Below are positions 11,468 through 23,200 of a stretch of 64,000 nucleotides of DNA, piece after piece. The notes under the pieces were generated by a model that made no database searches, was not told the origin of the DNA, and worked only from the letters and a program-made list of their open reading frames with translations. This stretch comes from Adineta ricciae (taxonomy: Eukaryota > Rotifera > Eurotatoria > Adinetida > Adinetidae): NCBI GenBank assembly GCA_905250025.1, contig CAJNOJ010000091.1:302805-366804 (forward strand), read 5' to 3'. Position numbers and translations under genes: made by a program. Numbering within the stretch: the first letter of the stretch is position 1; each line of letters begins with the position of its first letter.

Positions 11468-14400
11468 TATTTGTTCCTTTTGTCTATTAAATGGTCTCGC
11501 TTTGCTTGTCTCTCCCCTTTTCGTCGTCAGCTCAATATATCTTCTTCTTCTTTTTTGTCTTCTTTTCGTGACACTTTTACTTTTAAACAGAATATAAAGA
11601 GAGAATGTTGTGGTTATCTTTAGAAAACAAGATTAATATATATATATTTGTGCTCTGTCGAAAATAAAAAGAAGCAAATCACATTTTTATGTGAATAATG
11701 AGGGTGATTGTAACCAAACAGAGAAAAAAGCAAATTATTTCACGACCAAGAATCTATAGGTTTCTTTTCTTCATTTCTGATCAACACTATTCGACAGCGG
11801 ATACTATCAAATTTTTGAAGAGAGAATGAAGCCATCGAAAGTCATAATAAACGAAGGCTACGAGTCGAGAAATATGTTCGTCGAGTCAATACATTATTCA
11901 TTAGAAAAAACATTGAATGAAGATTTTTCTCTAGTGGATAACAACAACGTATTTCCATTTCTCGCGATCTTTTTTGTTCATGTCAATTTGAACAGTTTAG
12001 TCGAGTTGAATGGTTGGTTAATTGTTTAAGAAATTCAATGCCTTGAATGAATTTTATAAAAGAGAAGCTCGATATTAAGAAATATTCGATCATTGAATGT
12101 TTATTCGAGTAAGTTTTCATAAACAACAAAAATGAATACAGTCATTTGGAGGAATAAGAATGCTCAACAAAATATTTAATAATATATCTTTGAATTCGAA
12201 GTAGTTGTTACCTTTGGATTGAACAAAAGTGGGTACACGTTTGGAAAAAGTCGAATCGTAATTAAAAACAGATCAATTCTTTCAATTGTACAACTTCTCA
12301 ACGAACAAAAATTATAATATGATGAAAACGAAACATTTATTCTTTTTTACAGCTAATATCATAGAAATTAACAGATGGTATTACCTTTTAGCAACGTAAT
12401 TTCTATATTTCAAGACTTCAGAGATATTATATCTAAAGCTAAAGGAAAATATCGATGAAAGTTTTCTGAATAAACGAAAGATACATCAACATCAAGTTTT
12501 CCCAATTGAACACACTTGACACGGGCTTCGTCATTGATGAAATTATCTTTTATGAATTCAAGTAGCTCGTATTTGACTTGAAGACTGTAGAGATGAGACA
12601 TAGAAGTGTTTTTATCACAAAGATGTCGTTTGACACAATTTACATGAACTTTTAACAGATCTAGATGAATAAGAACAAGAAAATACAATCGTTGCATAAT
12701 GTTTTCATTCGCTGGAAAATATTTAGGTCGAAATAAATTCATTGAGATCATTTTTCTTTCTATCGAAAATTTCTCTCTCTTCAATCACCAGTCGATCATA
12801 CACGTTACAACGTCAGCTTTTCGCTTCAATACTTTTGTCTAGATAATCGTACGTAAAGAGATGATATGCTCATGTCATACATGAAGATCACCTCGATAAC
12901 AGTGACCAGTACTTATTCATGGTTCAATTAGCAGTGGGACTGTGATCAAGCTCTGAATAACAAAGTGGAAATTTCATCTTTTTCGAAAACCATAGCTGGT
13001 GAGCTAATCTACAATTCACTCGCTAATGGTATAGCCATAACGGTAAAATGTTCCCTGATCTTCCAGAAATCTTTCATTAGTTCGTATTCACATAATTGAC
13101 ATTCTTTAAAAAGTCAAAAAATCTCCACTATCTTTTCCACTAACAATTCCCTCAGCATCTTCTTGATGGACTGCATGTTGAGGAACTCGTGAGCCAGATT
13201 CATCCCAATGAAACCAATGGGAGTTTGTCGAATGTCAGAAAATGTGAGAATCTCAACATTTCGATAGGATCCTGAGCATTTCCTGTTTTGGGAATGCACA
13301 GATTTCCAAAATGTATGCACTTTGATGTCGTTGTAAAACATTAGTTATTTCTCTACCTATGAAGTCCTGTTTCGATGGCTTTGACTTGATTTCGTAAATT
13401 TCTTATATCTGGAACCAAAATTATTCTCTTCAAATGAATTATGGAAAATTTTATGCAGTAACTTCGTTCGTTAGGGCTTTATTATACAGATATAACTCCA
13501 TTGCTCCTACTTCATACAGTTTTGTACTTCTAATAAGTTAATTTTGCAAAACTAAACAGCAATCTTTAAAAAACTTCCCGCTTGTCATTATATATTTCAA
13601 GTTTGAGCACAAAATGATCTCCTGTTCTAACGGTTTATGTTCGAAAGTCGTTTTCAACTCTGGTGCACGAACATATCGCACTTTAACCAACAGTGCTACG
13701 CAGATATGAATAACTGTTGCGATTGATTTAGTTTATTATGTTCATGAAGCATAGGAATTATTTTCAAATTCGGTCAGATCAGGAAATATAGAAATACAAC
13801 ATCTGTCATGACATAAGGATTATTTCGAAGCTGCGAACAGGTGTCTTCCTGCTATGACCTGGATCAATATCTAGTTCAAAATACGTCTGTTGTTGGTCAA
13901 GACCAATTAATTAGACTATTGCGAACATGTTGATGTGACTAAGAAAAGTCTGTTTCTTCAAGAATCTCGATGATGTTTTAGAGTAAAGTACGACCTGCCC
14001 TAGGAAATGCTTTACTCTGATAAAGTTGTCGTCTGAAAAGTGAAACTGTGGGTTACGAACAACGATCCCGATGACAAATACTTTTTAATAACTCTATGAG
14101 AAAGAAGGTTCTTCACATTCGGAGATAGAAAAAGACGCATTAGATATCCTTTTTCATCTTTACCATACTAAGTGCTGCTAAGTGTGAGAGGAAATATACT
14201 TTTCTTATATGGTTTCCTTTCATGTCATTATCACTCGAAATAAAAAAAGACGCGAAGTCACCTCAGTATGAGATCCATTTGGTTTACCGAGGTGTTGACA
14301 CATAAAAGAAAGAAAAACGATAAGTTTATTAACTGAGAGGGTGTTTGGGAACTTTCTGAAGTGTGCAATATTTAAAATAATCTTTGGTCTTATCATCCAG

Positions 14401-14937
14401 ACAGAGTAAAATTTCTGAGAAGTATTTTGTTCACCTTGGTAGGAACTGACAAATTAAAAAATAGAATCCTTTTACGAAGTAATCAAAGATTTGCATATGG
14501 AGCAAACCTCGATTTAGTCGTTGCGGGTTTTTTTTTATAAGAATGATCTCATCTATTTTGAAGTTTATTATTAATACTTATCATATGAGCTTCCGCCTAT
14601 GTGATAATATTAAAAATTAATACTTGTTTTAGACTATCAAAATCTTCTGATAATTACAGAAGTGTGAAAAGGGGAAAGTTTTTTATTTTTACTTCATTCT
14701 GTATTTATATTTAAGCAATCATTGGAAATGACAAAAGCGAAGGGAATTAGTCGCGATTTGAATCATTTCATTTGATTGTGGGAATTTACAAAATAGAAAA
14801 AAAGAAGAAGAAGAAGAAAATGACGATTTATCTTTCATCGATATTAGAGTAGAGTAAAGATTCTTCTCTAACATAAACATTGACTTACACTTGCGTTAGC
14901 AGAAAAAGACAAGAAACTCTTTGTCAAAGTTGATGTT
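11468..14937. other. intergenic, no firm gene
   Basis: The LMX1 3' UTR starts here, with TA-rich sequence around 11636. Two short minus-strand ORFs with protein-like composition (12410-12784, listed separately, and 13114-13341) are the only coding hints. The second reads LTFSDIRQTPIGFIGMNLA and has no partner exon I can find. The rest, especially 13.4-14.9 kb, shows nothing I can support. Confidence 0.4.
12410..12784 (-). CDS. hypothetical protein, 124 aa, doubtful
   Basis: A single uninterrupted minus-strand ORF with balanced composition (for example LQVKYELLEFIKDNFINDEA) reads more like protein than the surrounding random ORFs. I do not recognise a family, and there is no evident signal peptide, membrane segment or repeat. 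It stands alone in a 3.4 kb gap, 629 bp from the other protein-like minus-strand ORF to its right (13114-13341). The two could be remnants of one decayed gene. Function unknown. Confidence 0.22.
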   Translation of the reverse strand: MKREKFSIERKMISMNLFRPKYFPANENIMQRLYFLVLIHLDLLKVHVNCVKRHLCDKNTSMSHLYSLQVKYELLEFIKDNFINDEARVKCVQLGKLDVDVSFVYSENFHRYFPLALDIISLKS

Positions 14938-16052
14938 CTACAACATAACTCCCATGTTATTCAATTGCTGTTGTTGTTGCACTTCAATCTGTTGTCGTTG
15001 TCGATGTATAATATCTGCATACGTTGTCGGATAATAAGACTTCATGCGTCGTTCGAATAAACGTAGAACAGATCGTCGAAATGTATATGATATTGAGAAA
15101 TAAATCGGAAAATTTATTGCCGAGTTCAATGTCACGAAAAAATCGGTTATTTCTCTGATTGCTCGCCTTTGATAAGATTCATCAATGTAACCCATATCTA
15201 ATATCAATGAAAGAAGTGCATCAGGAAAATAACAAAAAATAAAGCAACCGATAATTATAATCAAACTGATTGTTAAACGATAAAACGCTGTTCCAGCTGA
15301 CGATTTCATTCGATATAGTAAATAAACGATACGTGTATTTAAATATAACAGAAATAGTGATGGAACGATAGCACGAATAACATCAATAGAAATTGAATAA
15401 AGTCGAAAAGCACGGGATCGGCCGAACACTGATAAACTTATAGGTGATGCTGAACTGGACAAATTTTGATTGGCTGTCGAAACCGGAATAATTTCGTAAC
15501 GAAAGGAAACAGGTAGAGCAAGAGCAAGACTACATAAGATTATTGTATAACATATCGAACGAGAATTTCGTTGCACAAAGAGTCGCCTTCGACTATCAAC
15601 ATTACACAAAACATATCTAGAGTAGAATTATTTATAGAAGTCATCTCGAAAATCTCTTCAGCAACTTACCTTTCAATAGCAACGATCAATGTCAGCCATG
15701 CTGTGCATAATGTCGAGACCGTGTTAATATAATGACAGTATCGATAAAGTAGAAGAAAGATTTTCTTTCCAAATTCTTGATTGATTGCTTGAATGATTAA
15801 AACAAGTGAATAGAGCAAATCGTTCGAAAGTTTGATCGTATCTGATATTGCTAAGAACAAAAGGAATTGCGTTGTGAGAAACTTTTGCATACTGTTGGTT
15901 ATGAATACAATAATACACAGGATGTTTCCAATCAGACCAGGTATGCAAACGATTGGAATCAAATAAAAGCCAAAGATGATTTGAACACCTTCGAATAATT
16001 CTTTATGATTAATTGAATCAAATGTGTCAGATTGATTGAGATCGATATTCAT
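14938..16052 (-). CDS. rhodopsin-class (class A) G-protein-coupled receptor, probably peptide receptor
   Basis: Two exons, 15670-16052 and 14938-15616, join within the codon of the Arg in the conserved ERY (DRY-like) motif and give a 353-residue protein. Landmarks are TM1 GLIGNILCIIVF, TM2 LLFLAISD, a cysteine at the top of TM3 (YRYCHYI), ERY at the end of TM3, TM6 with a CYFP proline bend, and TM7 NSAINFPIYF, a variant of NPxxY. A short N-terminal tail carries the N-glycosylation motif NQSD. The C-terminal tail is polar and glutamine-rich. Invertebrate FMRFamide and related neuropeptide receptors share the NSxINF-type TM7, so a peptide ligand is the best guess; the ligand cannot be told from sequence. 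The protein acts at the plasma membrane through heterotrimeric G proteins. Confidence 0.9.
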
Positions 16053-18473
16053 GCTTGAATATTCTGAAGAAGAAGAAGAAGTACTGTTATCGATAAGAAT
16101 GGCACCGAACTATGAGTTTTTATTCGCTATTGAGGCGGAAATGCGTGAAGACATAGCAAAAAGAAAATGGAGAAGAAATAAATACTCGTCTGATTAAATA
16201 GATTAATAGACACGACAGTTTGCCTTACTTTTATTTTCATAAAAATCTTTTACTACAACCTTTAATCTATTTCGTTCGAAGAAATAATTTCAATCAAGAC
16301 AGCTCAGGAGTAAATGATCTACCTAACAATTTTCATCATCTTCTATTCTTCTCTAATCCCTCGGTCTCTATTATTAATTTTCGGCTGACAACAAATCTGA
16401 TATAGAATTACAGATCTAGATGAAGCATGAACGATGTCCTCGAACATAACAAAAGCATCTGTCAAATCAAGTTAGACTATCTACATCATATGTTAACTAA
16501 CAGATAGATCTACAAATTCAGTCTGAAAAACCAATTCGCCGTGCTATAGAACAACAATTTCTATATTCGGCATGAAATTTCTCGCCGAATATCATTATTG
16601 TTGACAATAATCGATGGCATTTATAAACATGTGTTCTTCTTTCTATCTCATTCATATCCATTGGATAGTAAACAGAATATTGTTTACAGTCTTACGTCTT
16701 AAGTTTTCCTATGATAATACCGAACGATGTCAAACATATCGTGCGGAGGAAATATGCGACGATAAAGAACTGATGATGTGAAGAAAATGTTCTTTGATTA
16801 CTTTAGTCTTGTAGGTACCTAAAGAGGAGGAAGCGAAGGAAAAAAACAGTCTAAGTAGTAAAATAATTTGTTTTTTATATTGAATAAAAATCTCCTTGGA
16901 AGAAAGAAACAGGTTTCTATATATGAAAAGAGTGTGGTGTTTCCAATAATCCATAGTTTCTACATGTATTAGAACAAAACATCTTTGAAATATTCTAAAC
17001 AACACAAGATAGAATGGCTTATGTGGAAAATGAATCGAGAAAAAAGACTTTCTTTCTTAGCAATATGAATATGGAAGAATAGAGAGAAAATATGATTTGG
17101 AGCTAATTAAGCACACATCTCGTTCGAATCAAGTCAATTGTAGGTTGTCAATTGTTTTGAAGACTAAGTGTGTAGGTGGAAATTTACGTCGAAAGAATCA
17201 CTACTAATTCCTACTTTTTTACGCACGGAAAAGTAATCCAATCGAAGAACATCTACAAATTAAGTTGTCCACTTAATCAGTGCATAAAATGAGAATCAAA
17301 ACAAAGGATATTCGTCATAAACTATTAGAACATGTCAAGGAGGACATGTGTTCTATGAAATTAACGAAATTCTAAGCTCTGGCGCATGATAATCTACTCG
17401 CGTTATCTAACTAACGGCTTAATTAGACTATTCTTTAACATATCAAGAAAAACATACCTTAACGATAGTAATTATTTATTAAGCTTTCAGACGAAGGGTG
17501 AGACATGCAAATTATTGTAGTCCCTTCTTACACCAAATGACTATCTACTAACAAGCACCTCGAACATGAGAGTATTTGATTTACTTCCTACCATTTGCAC
17601 TGTAAGACCTACAGAAAACCTATTAGTAACGAATATTCAACAAGGGAACATGATAATAGTTAGTAATCGATCATTAACCAGTTGCCTCTCATATTCCAGT
17701 TGTGTCAAAAAAAAACAGAAAAAAACTGCATTTGTAATAAGTTGATATATGACAATGGCTTCTTTTAATGTCCCATGAAGGGTTTAGGGAAAAAACCGAT
17801 GTTAGAAAACAGATGAAACATTTCCAAGTCACACTGTATCGAGTAGGATTTGATTAATTGACGAAGCATTTGTTTCACTCAATATCTTCTCTTTCAGTGA
17901 TTCAACGAAACAAAATTTGATATTTTTCTGTTGATTATTTTCAACTTTACTTCGTAATCCTCTTTCATATATTAACAAAATCCTTTCATACAAGCAATAA
18001 ACTGCATGAAATCCATGGGTTAATTATGAAACTATGATCTTCATAGAGCCGATAAGTCGAAGATATGTTGAGCATTATAATTGAGCATAGTTAATATCCA
18101 AACTGATTGTCTATATGATTATGTCATTTTCATTCAGGTGAAAAAAGTCCGTCGTCACGAAATATTTACCTATTGCTTAGTTTTTCTTTTCGTCTTATTT
18201 CCTTCGCTGTTGTGACTTCTCAAAGCAGAGAAAACGGCATATTTTTCTCGTTTCATATTCATACGTAGACGAATGGACAGATTTTCGACTCTTTACTTTT
18301 TCGTTCTGATGTATATTACCAAGAAAAAATCATGTTTTTTTTTTCGTCGTTCCTCAGTAATCACCGTTAATAACTCTTCTCATTGGATTCAATCACAGAA
18401 CATATCAACGCAATAGAATAACGAAACCGTTTCGTCAATTCGTCATCGCTAATAAACCTTATCAGAAGATAGA
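16053..18473. other. intergenic, no gene seen
   Basis: AT-rich sequence upstream of both the GPCR (minus) and the G-alpha gene (plus), so it must contain both promoters. I see no exon with convincing splice signals and no RNA gene. Confidence 0.45.
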
Positions 18474-20059
18474 ATGATGTTTAATCGATTTCTTGCACCC
18501 TGTTGTAAAGATTATGCATGTGATTGTTGTCTAACGCCCGAAGAAGTTATGAATAAGGATATAAATGATTATTTGAAGCGGATTCGTCGACAAAATTTGC
18601 ATGAAAGAAAGCTACTTCTGTTAGGTAAGTAGTTATGCGTTTATTGCCAGTTTTATGATGTGATTTTGTTTTTCATTTGAAGGAAATGCTGAAGCTGGAA
18701 AGTGAGTTTGGGCATTTGACGGATTGCACTCGATTGTTTGTTTATAGATCAACATTTCTCAAACAAATGAAGTTAATTCATGGTCAAGGCTTTCGAATTG
18801 ATGAAAAACGTCGGTTAGTTCCATTCATTTATCAACAAATTCTCAGTGTTGCTCGATGTATTTGCCGACAAATGAGTATTCTTTGTATCCGGTTTCAGGA
18901 TCATCGAAATGAAGTATGCAGAAAATGACGCTCGATAATGAGTGTCTAATTTGCTCTTTGTAGGAATATGCGCGAATGTTGAGTTCAACGAACAATGATG
19001 ATAATGGTGATGGAAGTAGTCTTTCATTATCCCCGCGTATCGTCGAAGCAATAAAACATGTTTGGTCCGATGAAGGTGTGAAAACGTGTTATCGACGACG
19101 AAGCGAGTATCGATTAACAGATTCGGCTAAGTAGTAAGTCAATAATAAAGGGGATTTTATGATTGGAGATCTGTGTTTAAAAGTTTTCTCGATGATATCG
19201 AACGAATTTCTGCACAAAATTTTACACCGACGGATGATGATATTTTACGTGTTCGTATTCCGACAACGGGTATTGTTCAAGAAGATTTTCAATTTTCTCA
19301 TGTTCAGCTTCGGTAGGAATGAAATCTTTTTTTCTGAATATTATTAAAGATTTCTCATCGATAGAATTGTTGATGTTGGCGGGCAAAAAACCGAGCGTCG
19401 AAAATGGATCCATTGTTTTGATGTAAATAATTTCTCAATTGAAATAAATGTCTGCTTTATTGCTTATTTAGAATGTAACATCTATCATTTTCCTTGCATC
19501 GTTGATTGAATATGATCAATATGTGGACGATTCAACCGGCATGGTGTGTTCACATTGTGCATTTCTGCAATTGTTAATTGCTTTCGTCGTTTCAGATTCT
19601 GATGGAAGAGAGCTTAGCATTATTTCATGTTATACTTTCATCGGATTATTTCTGCAATGCGTCAATCATTCTGTTCCTTAATAAAACTGATCTTTTTCCT
19701 GAGCGTTTACTCGGGAAACCCCTTCGACAAACCTATCCTGACTTTGACGGTAAATCTAATCGAAAACTGATCCGTTTATCCCTACTAGGCCTTTTCAGGA
19801 GCTGATGATGACGTCGAGGCAGCGAAACAATATATCAAAAACAAATACTTACGTTTAGTCCCACCACGAGAGGGATGTGCCGAAAAGAATATTTATCCTC
19901 ATTTCACCTGCTCTGTCGGTAAGTACCTATCAATGAAAACTTTACTTACGAATCAAGATTTCCCTTTCGATTTTAGATAGCAAAAATATTCGCATTGTTT
20001 TCGAATCAGTAAAAGATACCGTCTTGGCGCATAATCTTTACTATTGGACACCATATTGA
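18474..20059 (+). CDS. heterotrimeric G protein alpha subunit, Gq-like and divergent
   Basis: Ten exons join in frame: 18474-18624, 18683-18701, 18748-18913, 18964-19133, 19194-19312, 19365-19422, 19472-19543, 19596-19749, 19799-19918 and 19977-20059. G-box motifs are present in order: P-loop GNAEAGKST, the helical domain, switch [10 protein letters not shown] with the conserved Arg, switch [18 protein letters not shown] with the catalytic Gln, NKTD for guanine specificity, and TCSVD. Length and blocks resemble Gq best ([20 protein letters not shown]-type). An N-terminal cysteine cluster ([10 protein letters not shown]) could be palmitoylated for membrane attachment. Two positions are odd. 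The third P-loop residue is Ala where G-alpha proteins have Gly, and the last five residues are YWTPY in place of EYNLV. The gene is convergent with the guanylyl cyclase, whose stop lies 198 bp away. Confidence 0.93.
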
Positions 20060-20257
20060 GTTCTATTTATATCTATATTGCTATATTAAAAAAAATAAAC
20101 GTCAGATCAAAAAGAAAAACGAAAAATCAAAAATATTCTCAGAGAGTGCTTCTGGTTCTGTGTTGCTGTCGTATTATCATTCATTTGAATAACTCGGAGA
20201 AGCGAAGAAAAGAAAAACATACAAACTATGCAGTGAGAGAAAAACAAATTCGAGAGA

Positions 20258-23200
20258 TCAATGTTCGTCAGTTATATCATCGTTCCAGTTCACCAATGTA
20301 TGTTGAGCACTCAAACCACCTTGTTCACCAAGTAGCCAATACGTTCGTTGTTTTCCTTTACCCTAGAAAATCAAATGAAAAGCTTAACAGAAAAAGAATG
20401 CTCGTATAACATACCTTCATTTCGATGTCACCACGAAGTTTTAATTCAAATGTACCGATTTTTTGCAAAATACATGCTGTACTCGATGATACATGAATGC
20501 GTAATGCTTTACCGTTCGACTCCATTCGTGATGCGGTGTTCACCTGGAATTAGAGAAGAATTATCAATGAATAGAACAGCTGTTGTTCTTCCAACTTACC
20601 GTATCGCCAAATAAACAAAATCGCGGCATTTTAAGCCCAACGACACCTGCAACACATGGTCCGGAATGAATACCAATACGTAATAACAATTGCGTTTCAG
20701 GTCGATGTCGAATACGAAACTTAAGAACTGCATTGAGGAGCGCTAATGAGAGACGAGCGATTTCTCGTGCATGTAAATCTCCATTTCGTGTTGGCAAACC
20801 CGAAACAACCATCTACTCATTAATCAGACATAGAAAATTGCGTGAAAAGACATGCGAACATCTTACATAAGCATCACCGATGGTTTCTACTTTGTAAACG
20901 TCGTAATTCTCAGTAACACCATCGAAGACCGAGTAGAGATCGTTAAGCAGATCAACCACTTGCAATGGCGTACTTTCAGATGATAATGAAGTAAAACCAA
21001 CAATATCAGAAAAATAAATAGTAACACATTCAAAAGACTCAGCTGTCACCGGTTGACCGACCATCAATTGAGCAGCGACCGTTCTATTTGAAAAAAATTG
21101 CAAATATAATTGAGTATTACATCGATAATCAAGAGAAAGAAAGGTGAAGATCATCTCGAACTGTCATTGACTGATCAGAGAAAAAAATGCAATACTTACC
21201 GAGGTAATAATTGATAGAGTAATTCTTCTGCTTTCTTTTTCTCAGCTAAATAATCACTTGTGCGTTCTTCTACTAATCCCTTTGAACGAAAAAGATCTTG
21301 AATAAAATACTGATTGAAATGTGTTGAATGCTAACTTCAAGATTATTTGCATATTGTTCCATACGTTTAAGTAAATTGTCGAGAATATTTCCACTGTCCA
21401 AATCTCTGAAGAAAGATGACTAATAGAATTAGTAAAAATCCAATACTCGTGCTTTACTTATTAATTCGACGCATCACTTGTCGTATATCGGAAAATTCCG
21501 GTCTTTCATTTGGATCTTCATGCCAACAACGTTTCATCAACTGTCCAATTTCCGTATTACAATCACCAGCTTCAAGTGTGGGTCGAAGTAGACTACCCGA
21601 TTTGACACTCTCAACAATGGCTATCCGAAATCAACAAAACAAGATGAATATTTCCTAACTATTTCGAATTCTCTACCGGCTGGTTCTAATTCTCGATCTC
21701 GTAAATACCACGGTCCATTTCGTAATTCGATTTCTTGTAAAATTATACCAAAACTATATACATCACCCTTCACTGTTCCTGCTGATGGTGGATTTTGATC
21801 TCTCAATAGTTCCGGTGCTGTCCATAATCGACCTAAAGACACTTTATTTGTCACAATGAAACTTCTCTCGATGCATTACTTCGATAATACGCGTAATCTT
21901 CAACAGCACCTGGCGGTGAACCTTTATTCGTATCTGGACGTAATGATGGTAATCCGAAATCCGTTATTTTACAAATGAATCGACTATCAACAACGCAATT
22001 CGAACTTTTCAGATTTCCATGTGAACCTATTTGACTATTGTGGATGTGTTGCATGCCCTAATCGGAAAACATCCGTATATCACCCATAGTGAAACACATC
22101 ACCATACTTTAACAATATCATGCATTATCGAATACTTGAACATTGTGTCAAGCTTGATTTCTTCATTCTCGAGAATGTCCTACAAGGAAGTTTTCGAAGA
22201 TGTCAAAAGATAGAGTATTGATCAAACCTGTAGACTTCCTTTCGGACAATATTCTGTAACGATGTATTGATGTTTGGGATCGATACAAATACCGATAAAT
22301 CGAGCGATATGATCATGTTGAAGATCTTGCATCTAGAACAGTATTCATTGGAACGATTTACGAATATTTTCTATGAATTCACTCAACTGCTTTCACTTCT
22401 AATTGTAACGCACGTGTTGTTTCCAATTTAGGCTTGTGAAAACGTTTTAATGAGACTACAGATGACTGAAATATTCCGAAAATTAGTATCCGGATGTCAA
22501 ATACAAACGATTCTTACTTTATATATCGCTGTTTTTGTAAATGTTTGTTTCGATGGGCCACCTAGATCACTATCCGCCGAATGGTGACTTGCAATCGAAT
22601 TACGCTAAAAAAGAAGCACAAGAAAACATGTTTCAATCCTCATACAATTCATTCGAAGACGAAAAAACCACGCATGCAGAAAAAAATCCATGTATGTGTA
22701 TATGGGAGTATATGTGTATCGATATGATTTCGTAGAAAATATGCAGAATAGTCTTCTGGAGTTATTTCAAAGAACAGAAAACAGAGAAAAACATAAGCAC
22801 AAAAAGAAAATTCGTGCAAATTCAGCGATTTATAAGAAATTTTCCAACGAGTGATGTTTAGAATAAATGCTCACATACTCACTGACTTCTGAATGGATAA
22901 ATCCTGAGGATTCGAAAGAAATTAGCATGTCGAAATGATCTCGAAGATGTCCTACCTTTTGGGAAGCAGATAATTTGTTGAAAGATGGTGTAGCGACACC
23001 ATTATGCAACAATGTTCGTGTGATTAATTCTTCCCATTTGATTAACCATTGCATTGCTTTTAATTCTGCTTCGAATTTTGCTCGTCTAGGTGAAATACAT
23101 ATTCTATTGAATGTGAAGTAAACTCCAATTGAATTGTTTACCGATACAAAATCAAACCGACGATGAGAAGAAGAACAATGATCACTGAAAGACTTATGAT

